Shown one piece after another: positions 20,024 to 27,764 of a stretch of 64,000 bases of DNA. Source of the DNA: Acidobacteriota bacterium (GTDB taxonomy: Bacteria > Acidobacteriota > Blastocatellia > Pyrinomonadales > Pyrinomonadaceae); contig JAHBSM010000002.1 in NCBI GenBank assembly GCA_019639115.1, positions 1-64,000 of the forward strand, read 5' to 3'. The notes beneath the pieces were generated by a model. The model saw only the letters and a list, made by a program, of their open reading frames with translations. It was not told the DNA's origin and made no database searches. Position 1 is the stretch's first letter. Every line of letters starts with the position of its first letter. The translations under genes and the position numbers were made by a program.

Positions 20024-21268
20024 ATGAAGCAGCTATATTCATTTTATTTGGATGCCTTTTGGATCGCCGTAAAATCGATCCTCGAGCACAAGCTCCGAGC
20101 CTTCCTAACGCTGATCGGCATTATTATCGGCGTCGCCGCTGTAGTCGTCGTCGGAGCGTCGATCAGCGGACTCAAAACGTATGTTGTTGACAAGGTCGGC
20201 AAGATACTGGGCGCCAATCATTTCATGATCACGCGGCTTGCCTCGACCGGACGGTTATCGGACGAGGAGTTCGAGCGTCTGAACAGGACTCACAAGGACA
20301 TAACCTGGGACGAATACGTGTATGTGCGCCAGAACTGCGTTCTATGTTCTCATGTCGGCGCTCAGAACAATTCGTCAGCAGACCTGAATGAGAACGGCAT
20401 TGAAATGCCTTCGGTACGGATCATCGGTAATACCGACAACATGGTCGAGATCGAAGACAAGACGATCGAGGACGGCAGGTATTTTACAGCCGACGAGGTG
20501 AACCGCTCGGCGGCGGTATGCATCATCGGTGCCGATGTTAAGGAACGGTACTTCCCCGTCGGGTCGGCAGTAGGCAAGTCTTTAAAGGTTCGCGGGATCC
20601 CGCTTCAGATACTCGGGGTCGAAGAGAAACGCGGTTCGTTCTTTGGAGATTCGCAGGATCGCCACATCTATATACCGATAACGCTGATGGGTCAGATGTT
20701 CTCTCGAGTGGGTGGGATCCAGGTCCACGGCAAGGCCGCTGACAAAGAAACATTCAAGGACGCGATCGAGGACGCTCGGCTGGCACTCAGGAACAAACGT
20801 CAGCTCATGGGCAGCGAAGAGGATACTTTCAGCCTGGTCAACGTTGACGAATTCAACTCGCAGATGGATCAGTTCACCGGAGCGATCGCCGCCGTCGTCG
20901 TGCCGATCACGATGATCATCCTCGTAGTCGGAGGCATTGTCGTCATGAATATCATGCTTGTCTCCGTGACCGAGCGGACCTTTGAGGTCGGCCTGCGCAA
21001 AGCTCTCGGGGCAAGTCGTCAGCAGATCTTGCTGCAATTCTTGATCGAATCAGCGATCCTCTGTGTCGTAGGAGGCGTGATCGGGCTCCTGCTCGCGGCG
21101 GGCGTGACGCTGCTTATTGAAACTCTGGCTGAGATGACCATGACGATCACATTTGGCTACGTGATACTCTCAGTTGCCGTCTCAAGCATAATTGGCGTTG
21201 CCGCGGGCCTTTATCCCGCTTGGAAAGCCGCGCGCCTCGATCCCATAGTTGCATTGACCCAAAGCTGA
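20024..21268 (+). CDS. MacB-type ABC transporter permease (1)
   Basis: A 414-residue inner-membrane protein, start chosen at MKQLYSFYLDAFWIA because this is the typical N terminus before the first membrane segment (LTLIGIIIGVAAVVVVGASI). A large periplasmic domain (about 50-285) is followed by three membrane segments. The FtsX/MacB C-terminal motif is visible (VTERTFEVGLRKALGASRQQI, then LYPAWKAARLDPIVAL). The periplasmic part contains CVLC. Such permeases act with an ATPase and often a membrane-fusion protein to move lipoproteins, peptides or toxins. No ATPase lies next to it. The next permease gene follows 14 bases downstream. Confidence 0.92.
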   Translation: MKQLYSFYLDAFWIAVKSILEHKLRAFLTLIGIIIGVAAVVVVGASISGLKTYVVDKVGKILGANHFMITRLASTGRLSDEEFERLNRTHKDITWDEYVYVRQNCVLCSHVGAQNNSSADLNENGIEMPSVRIIGNTDNMVEIEDKTIEDGRYFTADEVNRSAAVCIIGADVKERYFPVGSAVGKSLKVRGIPLQILGVEEKRGSFFGDSQDRHIYIPITLMGQMFSRVGGIQVHGKAADKETFKDAIEDARLALRNKRQLMGSEEDTFSLVNVDEFNSQMDQFTGAIAAVVVPITMIILVVGGIVVMNIMLVSVTERTFEVGLRKALGASRQQILLQFLIESAILCVVGGVIGLLLAAGVTLLIETLAEMTMTITFGYVILSVAVSSIIGVAAGLYPAWKAARLDPIVALTQS

Positions 21269-21282
21269 TCCAGGACAGGACC

Positions 21283-22548
21283 ATGAAGATCTCGACATCG
21301 ATCCCAATTGAAGTGCTCCGGATGGCTCTGGATTCCATTCGTTCGCACAAATTGCGTTCGTTCCTGACCATATTTGGTATCGTGGTCGGCGTCATAACCG
21401 CGATCGTCGTCGCATCTATCTTGACCGGGATGCGTCAGTCGATAGTCTCGATAGTCGAGGAATACGGCACCAACAACATATACGCTTATCACCTATCGAC
21501 CGGCATCGGGCCGCGCAATCGGGACGAACGCAACAGGAAGCCCCTGACCGAATCAGATGTCGAAGCCGTCCTGGCCCAGGGCTCGCTGATCGAGGATGTG
21601 ACCGCGATAGCTCCCAACATCGGATCTTTTAACGGAAGCTTTGACGACAACTTGGTTTACGAAGGCAAGAACTACCGATGGGCTTTGACGGACGGCGTTA
21701 TGCCTAATTACGCCGCAATGACCAATGTCGTCATACGGTCGGGTCGATTTATCACCGAAGCAGACAATGAACAACGACGAAACGTACTTGTCATGGGTGT
21801 CAATGCCGTCGAAGCTCTATTCCCGGGCGAAGAGGATGAAGCGGTTGGAAAGGTCGTAAGGATGAACGGCGCGACCTGGGAAGTGATCGGAGTGATCGAG
21901 AAGCGCAAGGCCGGCTTTTTCGGCGAGAACGAAGAAGACCGCAAAGTTTTTCTTCCGTTCAGGACGGCGAGAAAGGTCGCGCCAGAACGCGAAGAGCTGC
22001 GGATGGTAATACAGGCAAAACAAGGCCAGCTAAATGACGCCGTTCAAGAGATAGAAGGCATACTCCGACAGCGACGCGGCGTAAAATTCGGCGAGCCAAA
22101 CAACTTTGACGTAAAGACGGCCGATAATTTTATCGCTCAGTTCGACGGTATCATCGGCGGCGTGGGGCTCGCGGCGATCGCCATTTCGTGTCTTGGATTG
22201 CTGGTCGGCGGCATCGGCGTGATGAACATCATGCTGGTGTCCGTTACCGAGCGAACCAAGGAGATCGGCATCCGCAAGGCGATCGGGGCCACGCGCGGAG
22301 CTATCGTGCTTCAGTTCCTTCTCGAAGCGATGACGCTTACTTTCATCGGCGGCGTGCTGGGTGTGGCGATCGCAATGATGATCAGTAATCTAATAATTCT
22401 TCTGCTGCCGTCGCTCCCCGCCCAAGTGCCGCTTTGGGCTGTCATAACCGGACTCGTGGTCTCGGTTGGCGTTGGGCTGATCTTCGGTGTCCTGCCCGCG
22501 CGCAAAGCCGCGCGGCTCGATCCGATCGACTGCCTCAGATACGAATAA
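21283..22548 (+). CDS. MacB-type ABC transporter permease (2)
   Basis: A 421-residue paralogue of the upstream permease, starting at 21283 after AGGACAGGA. It has the same layout: first membrane segment (SFLTIFGIVVGVITAIVVASI), periplasmic domain, then three more segments with VTERTKEIGIRKAIGATRG and VLPARKAARLDPIDCL. The pair probably forms a heterodimer, because MacB/LolCE-like exporters can use two different permeases. The ATPase partner would have to be encoded elsewhere. The exported substrate is unknown. Confidence 0.92.
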   Translation: MKISTSIPIEVLRMALDSIRSHKLRSFLTIFGIVVGVITAIVVASILTGMRQSIVSIVEEYGTNNIYAYHLSTGIGPRNRDERNRKPLTESDVEAVLAQGSLIEDVTAIAPNIGSFNGSFDDNLVYEGKNYRWALTDGVMPNYAAMTNVVIRSGRFITEADNEQRRNVLVMGVNAVEALFPGEEDEAVGKVVRMNGATWEVIGVIEKRKAGFFGENEEDRKVFLPFRTARKVAPEREELRMVIQAKQGQLNDAVQEIEGILRQRRGVKFGEPNNFDVKTADNFIAQFDGIIGGVGLAAIAISCLGLLVGGIGVMNIMLVSVTERTKEIGIRKAIGATRGAIVLQFLLEAMTLTFIGGVLGVAIAMMISNLIILLLPSLPAQVPLWAVITGLVVSVGVGLIFGVLPARKAARLDPIDCLRYE

Positions 22549-22558
22549 AGTTATCCAG

Positions 22559-23542
22559 CTAGAACTTTGTTACCTCAGGATCGCCCGATCCAGGAGTTGT
22601 CCGCTCGTCGGATCGGCTTGCGTTCTCCGTCGGCGTTTCAGACGTTGACGCTTCCCCGGCTCGACGCGTCGATCTGAGGATGAGCTCGATCGGCAATTCC
22701 GCATGTTCGAACTCCAGGTGATAGACGTTCAGGTCGCTGTCGTCGGCTATCGGCTTGCTGACATTGCGGATAGTCGCGATGGTATAAAAATCTGTCTCAG
22801 GTATCACTACTTTTATTCTGTCACCGGTCGTAGCAGCGATCTTTCCAAAGAACGACATTCCGCCCGCGCTGATATCGCGGGTGATAACCTCTTCTTTTCG
22901 GCTGATCCTATTCACCTCGTCACGAACGGAAACCGACACTTTGAATCGACGCCAAAAGCGCGAGTGCTTACGCGCCTGGAACTGACTTGCCGCTTCGGTA
23001 ACCAGCCACAAACCATCCTCGTTCATTCCGGTAAGCCGATAGCACTGGCTCGGATTGGTCTTGAATGATTCAGGATATGCCTTACCGATGAATGCGAGCC
23101 CGACGCTATATGCTTCGCCGTCGTCAGACGGCACTCGAAAGGAGTGCTGGACGATGCCGAGCATCGGATACACGGGCTCGTCCTTGTCATAAAGACGCTC
23201 CGCTGCAGGGACCTGCATTACCATCGACACGAGCCGGCCGATCGTTATCGATCGCGAAAGCGTTAACGCCGCACCGTTTCGGGAAAGCGTGTTAAGGACG
23301 GTATGTTCTTTCCATGCCTCATTATGGTCCTCTTTGTATTGGACGACGACAGGATAATCGGTCGCAGTCCTTTCATAGGCCCGGACATCGGGTTTCTCTA
23401 TTCGCACTTCTTCTTTTTCTATTTCGATCACGGTCTCTTCAAATTCGGATGAAGATGAACCGTCTTCGTGGGGTTGAATTTTGGGTAAAAGGGATCCGTC
23501 AGCGGCCGTATCCGAACCGCGTTCTCGGTTACGCTTGGACAT
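22559..23542 (-). CDS. PilZ-domain protein (possible c-di-GMP receptor)
   Basis: A 327-residue cytoplasmic protein (AGGAGG 10 bases upstream). An acidic N-terminal tail (about 1-55) precedes two PilZ-like beta barrels. The second (about 195-290) has the c-di-GMP signature RxxxR (RFWRR) and D-x-S-x-x-G (DISAGG), and so could bind the nucleotide. The first (about 56-190) has a degraded second motif (TLSRNG in place of D/N-x-S-x-x-G) and probably no longer binds. It lies downstream of the GGDEF gene with one gene between, which fits a local signalling pair. The effector output is unknown. Confidence 0.85.
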   Translation of the reverse strand: MSKRNRERGSDTAADGSLLPKIQPHEDGSSSSEFEETVIEIEKEEVRIEKPDVRAYERTATDYPVVVQYKEDHNEAWKEHTVLNTLSRNGAALTLSRSITIGRLVSMVMQVPAAERLYDKDEPVYPMLGIVQHSFRVPSDDGEAYSVGLAFIGKAYPESFKTNPSQCYRLTGMNEDGLWLVTEAASQFQARKHSRFWRRFKVSVSVRDEVNRISRKEEVITRDISAGGMSFFGKIAATTGDRIKVVIPETDFYTIATIRNVSKPIADDSDLNVYHLEFEHAELPIELILRSTRRAGEASTSETPTENASRSDERTTPGSGDPEVTKF

Positions 23543-23677
23543 AGTGGGAAAGCCTCCTATCTAACAGCGCCTGCTACAAGGAAGCAACGTAAAGACAACG
23601 TTCACTTCTTGGTGTGGAAGCAGTCTGATGATCTACCAAAAAGAGTCGATCGGGGCCGTGGGAAGCCCGCCTAAGTA

Positions 23678-23706
23678 TCTTTACCTAACACATTTACGAA
23701 TGTCAA
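23678..23706 (-). promoter_or_regulatory. promoter of the PilZ gene
   Basis: On the minus strand TTGACA (23701-23706), a 17-base spacer and TAAAGA (23678-23683). It sits about 135 bases before the PilZ start and inside the gap after the beta-CASP gene, so PilZ has its own transcription as well as any read-through. Confidence 0.6.
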
Positions 23707-23738
23707 GAGTTTTGTTTACACCGGGCCCCGTACCATGT

Positions 23739-25142
23739 CTATTCTAGCTCGAAAACATCCGAATAGCCCGGGATCAAGACACGCCAACCGAACCGGTCAC
23801 GAATGTGCTGTGCCATTGCCGCAGCCGAGGCGGGCTCGCCGTGAGTCGTAAACACGGCTTTGGGAGTGGTCTTGAGGCCCGAGAGCCATCTGAGTACCGC
23901 TTTCCAATCCGCGTGAGCGGAAAAGCCCTCGACCTTTTCGATGACGCATCGGACCGGCACCATTTGACGCATGATCTTGATCTCGCGTGCGCCATCCTGT
24001 ATCAGCCGTCCCCGAGTGCCGGCCGCTTGGTAGCCGACGAAGACCAATGTTGCGCGTTCATCGGGCAATATCCTCATCGCGTGATGCAGAACGCGGCCGC
24101 CGGTCAGCATCCCCGATGCCGATATGATGATCCTCGGCCCCCGCATCTCGTTCAGCCGTTTCGACTCTTCACGAGTTGCGGCCGTTTGCATCGCAGCCGT
24201 CCTCAAAGGATGTTTCTTTTGCGTCAGCAAAGAAGCATATTCTCGGTCGTGTTCCTCGTGCCAGCGATTATAGATCTGTGTCGCCTGAGCGGCCATTGGC
24301 GAATCGACAATGACCGGCAGTACAGGGATCCGGCCCTTTTCTTCGAGCTCGCGGATCATATAGAGAACCTCTTGCGTCCGGCCGACCGCAAATGCCGGTA
24401 TAAGGATCGGCCCTTTGCGATGTACCGCCTCGTTGATGATCCTGGCGATCTGGTCCTCGGCCGTTGACTCGCTGTGGAGCCGGTCGCCATAGGTCGATTC
24501 GCACATCAGATAGTCGCAATCGGGCGGCGGAGCCGGGTCCTTGACTATCGGCTGATCGTAATGGCCCAGGTCGCCCGAGAACAGGAACCTGATCGGCGAT
24601 CCGTCCGCCGCTGCTCCGGACATCTCGACCAGGACCATGCTCGCTCCCATGATGTGGCCCGCGACGCTGAACGCGGCGGTGATGCCTTCGCACACTTCGT
24701 GCGGCACGCCGTCGTTGGCGAATGTTTCAACGAGCTTGAGCGCTGCCGCAGCGTCAGCTTCGTCATAGAGCGGCAACGCCGGAGAATACGACGTCAATTG
24801 GTGCCGGTTGCGATAATCCGCTTCTTCTTCCTGGAGCCGGGCAGAGTCCGGCAGCAATACCTTGAGCAGATCGCCTGTCGCTCGAGAGGTGTAGATCGGG
24901 CCGTCGAAGCCAAGCTTTACCAGCCGCGGGAGCCAGCCGGTGTGGTCTATATGTGCGTGTGTGATGATGACCGCATCGATCGCGGTAGGGTCGAAAGGAG
25001 GATCCTGCCAATTGCGTTCGCGGAGTTCCCTTTCGCCCTGAAAGAGCCCGCAGTCAATGAGAACGTTCCTTCCGTTGCTGTTGAGCAGATACTTGGAACC
25101 TGTGACCGAACCAACGCCGCCGAAAAAAGTGATCCTTGCCAT
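23739..25142 (-). CDS. beta-CASP metallo-beta-lactamase RNA-processing nuclease
   Basis: A 467-residue protein (start at 25142, MARITFFGGVGSVTGSKYLL). All the metallo-beta-lactamase and beta-CASP motifs are in order: HAHIDHTG, CESTYGDR, SGDLGHYDQPI, IISASGMLTGGR and GFSAHADWKAVLRWL, and the C-terminal HGEP. This is the CPSF73/RNase-J-related family, which cuts RNA using two zinc ions. Bacterial relatives of this exact form have been shown to be endonucleases in Thermus. The target RNA is unknown. It is followed by PilZ and preceded by GGDEF genes in the same direction. Confidence 0.93.
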   Translation of the reverse strand: MARITFFGGVGSVTGSKYLLNSNGRNVLIDCGLFQGERELRERNWQDPPFDPTAIDAVIITHAHIDHTGWLPRLVKLGFDGPIYTSRATGDLLKVLLPDSARLQEEEADYRNRHQLTSYSPALPLYDEADAAAALKLVETFANDGVPHEVCEGITAAFSVAGHIMGASMVLVEMSGAAADGSPIRFLFSGDLGHYDQPIVKDPAPPPDCDYLMCESTYGDRLHSESTAEDQIARIINEAVHRKGPILIPAFAVGRTQEVLYMIRELEEKGRIPVLPVIVDSPMAAQATQIYNRWHEEHDREYASLLTQKKHPLRTAAMQTAATREESKRLNEMRGPRIIISASGMLTGGRVLHHAMRILPDERATLVFVGYQAAGTRGRLIQDGAREIKIMRQMVPVRCVIEKVEGFSAHADWKAVLRWLSGLKTTPKAVFTTHGEPASAAAMAQHIRDRFGWRVLIPGYSDVFELE

Positions 25143-25172
25143 GCACAAGAATCTACCACAGCAGAGCCGTTT

Positions 25173-26441
25173 CTAATCACTACGGCGGCCCGACCGGGCA
25201 TCAGACCTCGGGAACCACACGACCGACTCGGACCGTCCGGTCTTGGACTGAAAGCGGCGTTCTCGTGCGACAGCCAATAGCTCCGGCGACCTTTCTCCGT
25301 CCTGACCGTAATGAGCGACGCCTGCGTTCAACGTTGGTTTGACCGACCGCTGAGCATCCAGCACAAATGCCGTTCCGCCGATCGTCGACAGCAAACGCTC
25401 GACCACCTCGATCGCGATGGGCTCCGCAGCGGTGGGCAGCATCACTAGAAATTCGTCGCCGCGTGATCGGCAGACGAAATCCATTTCTCTCACGGCACGC
25501 TTTATCTGGTCGCCGACGAAGCGCATCAGCCGGTCGCCCGTCTCGTAACCGTGCGACTCGTTGAAAGATCCCATTCCCTTGATGTCAAGCGAGACCACCG
25601 CAAGCGGCTTTCGATGTTGTTCCCTGGACAATAGAGCCAACTGATGGTCAAGGACCGTCGTAAAGACTCGCTCATTCGGTAGATCGGTGGCGGCGTCGAT
25701 CGATGCCACCTGGACCGATCTCTGAAACGATGCAGATCCGGCCAGCAGCGACGCTGCTCGCTCGCCGATCGCATCGAGCAGTTCCTGCGAGGCGTTGCTG
25801 AACGCCTTTCGCTCTCGTCCATAGAATCGTATGACGCCAAAAACGCCGCTCTTGCCTATCAGCGGTATCGCCAGATTCGCAAAGTAAGTGTCGCCTCCTG
25901 ACGCTGCCAGCGTCCCGTCTCTCACGATCATCGTCGTCTGATGCGGACGCTTTGTTTCCAATGCGGTGCGGGCGATCGGGTCGGCGGCCGCCCGGCCTTT
26001 GTGTGCATTCCAGCCCGCTGGCTCGCCGATACAATCGGCAAAGACGAATGTGGATGTCGCGGTGTCAACATCGAATAGAACGACCGCATCATAGGGCAGG
26101 ACCGCGCGGATGCGGCTGCAGAATAATCGAAACGCATCGCCGGACGAGATCTTGTTGCCCAGAAAGCGTTGAGCATCGTCGAGAGCTCCGAGCGTCTCGT
26201 GGATCGAACGGTCCTCCATCTCAGCCTCAGTTCCGCTCCGCCTTGAGAGCAAAATTACGGCGGCGGCAATGGCAATAAATGCCGCCAAAAGAGCAGCGAC
26301 ACTGTATGCGCGTCCTAGCTCCAACAGATCGACGATGAATAGTGCCGCGAGCCCAAGGCCTGAGATGCAGGCCAGGACGGTCAACGCTGATGATGCCGAT
26401 ACCTTAGTTCGTGCGGGTTCGTGGGATGTTTCGTGGATCAT
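25173..26441 (-). CDS. GAF-GGDEF diguanylate cyclase (membrane bound)
   Basis: A 422-residue protein. Two membrane segments (about 19-41 and 46-66) precede a GAF domain (about 98-235) and a GGDEF domain (about 250-410). The active-site signature is RGDEF (327-331), with Arg in place of the first Gly. An intact inhibitory I-site, RxxD (318-321), sits 5 residues before it, so the protein can probably bind c-di-GMP, and RGDEF variants are often still active. It would raise c-di-GMP in response to a GAF ligand. The PilZ protein two genes away may be its receptor. Confidence 0.88.
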   Translation of the reverse strand: MIHETSHEPARTKVSASSALTVLACISGLGLAALFIVDLLELGRAYSVAALLAAFIAIAAAVILLSRRSGTEAEMEDRSIHETLGALDDAQRFLGNKISSGDAFRLFCSRIRAVLPYDAVVLFDVDTATSTFVFADCIGEPAGWNAHKGRAAADPIARTALETKRPHQTTMIVRDGTLAASGGDTYFANLAIPLIGKSGVFGVIRFYGRERKAFSNASQELLDAIGERAASLLAGSASFQRSVQVASIDAATDLPNERVFTTVLDHQLALLSREQHRKPLAVVSLDIKGMGSFNESHGYETGDRLMRFVGDQIKRAVREMDFVCRSRGDEFLVMLPTAAEPIAIEVVERLLSTIGGTAFVLDAQRSVKPTLNAGVAHYGQDGERSPELLAVARERRFQSKTGRSESVVWFPRSDARSGRRSD

Positions 26442-26690
26442 GACAAAAGGTATTGGGAACCGGTGAGATTAGGAAGCGGCCGCGTTTGGGCCCGCAGGCG
26501 AGAGCTTCGACCCAATAGATAGCATACGGTCACGGCACTAAAAACGTCAATCATTTTCTATTTTTGCCTGCCGAAAAAAGGCGAAAAAAGAGCCGACGTT
26601 TCGCAAACTTTTTTGGATAAAAGTCAAGCCATTCGGGGCCAAAAGAACCCCGAAAAAATAATATTTTTTTGTGTGATTTCAGGCATTTTT
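26442..26690. other. AT-rich intergenic stretch, no gene seen
   Basis: Lies between the GGDEF and first repeat-lipoprotein genes. It has several A6 and T7 tracts (e.g. 26653-26670), a 7-bp hairpin (26632-26638 with 26548-26554 counterpart at 26648-26654) and the minus-strand promoter of the GGDEF gene (26521-26550). No open frame with a ribosome site was found. The A/T tracts lie about 24-40 bases upstream of the -35 at 26694 and could help polymerase binding. Confidence 0.6.
26521..26550 (-). promoter_or_regulatory. probable promoter of the GGDEF gene
   Basis: On the minus strand TTGACG (26545-26550), 18 bases, TATGCT (26521-26526), about 80 bases before the GGDEF start at 26441. Confidence 0.5.
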
Positions 26691-26693
26691 CTA

Positions 26694-26722
26694 TTGACAT
26701 AGATCGCCGTAATCCCTATCTT
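26694..26722 (+). promoter_or_regulatory. strong promoter of first repeat lipoprotein
   Basis: Perfect TTGACA (26694-26699), a 17-base spacer and TATCTT (26717-26722). Transcription should start near 26729, giving a leader of about 100 nt. Confidence 0.75.
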
Positions 26723-26724
26723 TA

Positions 26725-26831
26725 CGTTTGCTCTGTGAAAGAAAGAGCGCAGAGCAAACGGCCGTGTTAGATCGGCCGGTTCCTCGGAAACGGGGATAAT
26801 ACTTTGAGAAATTTAGGAGTCTTAAATAGAA
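26725..26831 (+). promoter_or_regulatory. structured 5' leader of first repeat lipoprotein
   Basis: The leader can form three hairpins: an 11-bp perfect inverted repeat (26725-26735 with 26750-26760, though the first bases fall before the predicted start), a CGGCCG/CGGCCG stem (26759-26764 with 26773-26778) that competes for two bases, and a stem closed by a GAAA tetraloop (26782-26786/26791-26795). AGGAG (26815-26819) lies 12 bases before the ATG, a long spacing. I could not match it to a known riboswitch. Confidence 0.5.
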
Positions 26832-27134
26832 ATGAAAAAGGTAATTGCACTTTCAGCAGCTCTGGGCATCAGCGCCCTGGCAATGGCATGCGGCGGCACG
26901 ACCCCCGCGAACAACACCGCGGCTAACAAGCCTGCAACCAACGCTCCGGCGACGAATGCTCCGGCGACAAACGCTCCGGCGACGACCGCTCCGGCAACCA
27001 ACGCACCGGCGACGACTGCTCCGGCTTCGAACGCTCCGGCGTCAAACGCTCCGGCAGCTAACAAACCGGCGACGACGGCCCCGGCCGCTAATGCAGCTCC
27101 TGCTGCCAACGCAGCCGCTAACGTCAAGAAATAA
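26832..27134 (+). CDS. short lipoprotein with N-A-P-A-T repeats
   Basis: A 100-residue product. Signal sequence MKKVIALSAALGISALAMAC ends in a lipobox (LAMAC, Cys20), so the mature protein is an acylated chain of about 80 residues. Residues from about 37 are tandem pentads of NAPAT/TAPAT/NAPAS, and the end is NVKK. No folded domain is visible, so it is expected to be extended and flexible. The C-terminal lysines recall Braun lipoprotein, whose terminal Lys is joined to peptidoglycan, but this is inference. It has its own promoter and terminator. Signal sequence and spacing are nearly the same as in the second gene at 27383. Confidence 0.85.
   Translation: MKKVIALSAALGISALAMACGGTTPANNTAANKPATNAPATNAPATNAPATTAPATNAPATTAPASNAPASNAPAANKPATTAPAANAAPAANAAANVKK
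26940..27089 (+). repeat. 15-bp tandem repeat within coding sequence
   Basis: About ten degenerate copies of AACGCTCCGGCGACG (first copy 26940-26954). Each copy encodes one pentad Asn-Ala-Pro-Ala-Thr, and differences are mostly in the first and last codons. The unit is not a CRISPR repeat: there are no spacers, and the frame is kept. Confidence 0.9.
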
Positions 27135-27161
27135 CCAGTCCTTAGCACTGGATCAGTCCGG

Positions 27162-27196
27162 AAGGCCTCGCATTCTGCGGGGCCTTTTGGTTTTTT
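27162..27196 (+). terminator. terminator after first repeat lipoprotein
   Basis: AAGGCC...GGCCTT hairpin closed by TCGCATTCTGCGG, followed by TTGGTTTTTT. Confidence 0.75.
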
Positions 27197-27244
27197 GGCT
27201 AAGGCCTTTGCTTTGTGCGATGTTACAGAATTGCCTCTCTTGCG

Positions 27245-27273
27245 GTTGACTAAATCGGCTGTGGAAATTATAG
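27245..27273 (+). promoter_or_regulatory. promoter of second repeat lipoprotein
   Basis: TTGACT (27245-27250), 17 bases, TATAGT (27268-27273). The leader of about 100 nt contains a 16-base palindrome (27307-27322) and a perfect 12-base palindrome, ATTAGATCTAAT (27342-27353). AGGAG lies about 11 bases before the ATG, as in the first gene. Confidence 0.75.
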
Positions 27274-27382
27274 TATCGGGTGTTCCTAAGATTGAAAGAG
27301 TTTGGGGACACGAGATCGTGTCATCACGGTCTTCGATTAAAATTAGATCTAATCTTTGAAGAAGACAGGAGATTTGTAACCT

Positions 27383-27682
27383 ATGAAGAAAGTAATCGCA
27401 CTTACGGGTGTTCTCGCTATGGGAGCCCTGGCAATGGCTTGCGGCGACAGCGCTGCTACCAACGCCAACAAGGCCGCTGCTAACGCAATGAATGCTGCTG
27501 CAAACGCAATGCAGACCGCAGCCAATGCTGCTGCTAACGCTGCTAACGTAGCTGCCAACGCTGCTGGAACCGCTGCTAACGCTGCTGGTACCGCTTCGAA
27601 CGCAGCCGCTAACGCTGCCAACGCTGCACATTCGAACTCGAACGCAGCTGCAAACGCTGAAAAGAAAGAAGAGAAGAAATAG
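27383..27682 (+). CDS. short Ala/Asn-rich lipoprotein, probable alanine zipper
   Basis: A 99-residue product starting MKKVIALTGVLAMGALAMAC, almost the same signal sequence as the upstream gene, with lipobox LAMAC (Cys20). The mature part is nearly all Ala and Asn with a seven-residue rhythm (AAANAMN, AAANAMQ, TAANAAA, NAANVAA), as in the alanine-zipper coiled coil of Lpp-like lipoproteins. It ends EKKEEKK with a C-terminal Lys. Family match is by pattern only, not by similarity. It may be an abundant envelope lipoprotein: strong promoter, terminator and short gene fit this. Function not proven. Confidence 0.82.
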   Translation: MKKVIALTGVLAMGALAMACGDSAATNANKAAANAMNAAANAMQTAANAAANAANVAANAAGTAANAAGTASNAAANAANAAHSNSNAAANAEKKEEKK

Positions 27683-27707
27683 TTTCTCCTCTCTCTTGAG
27701 CAATTCT

Positions 27708-27745
27708 GAAAAGCCCGTTTCCCTGATGGGACGCGGGCTTTTCGT
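27708..27745. terminator. bidirectional terminator
   Basis: GAAAAGCCCG and CGGGCTTTTC form a 10-bp stem with A and T tails on both sides, between the second repeat lipoprotein and the convergent YyaL-type gene. Confidence 0.85.
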
Positions 27746-27764
27746 TTGTTTCCGGCGCCTTGCG

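Noticed and set aside
22549..22558. A possible terminator between the second permease and the PilZ gene.
   Set aside because: The convergent ends are only 10 bases apart and no hairpin with a T run is visible.
26725..26831. Possible c-di-GMP or other riboswitch in the leader of the first repeat lipoprotein.
   Set aside because: It has a GAAA tetraloop hairpin and an AGAGCAAAC segment, but lacks the other conserved core of GEMM and of any class I can recall, so it is only called a structured leader.
26940..27089. Tandem 15-bp units that look like a repeat array or CRISPR.
   Set aside because: The units have no spacers, keep one reading frame and encode N-A-P-A-T. They are a coding repeat.
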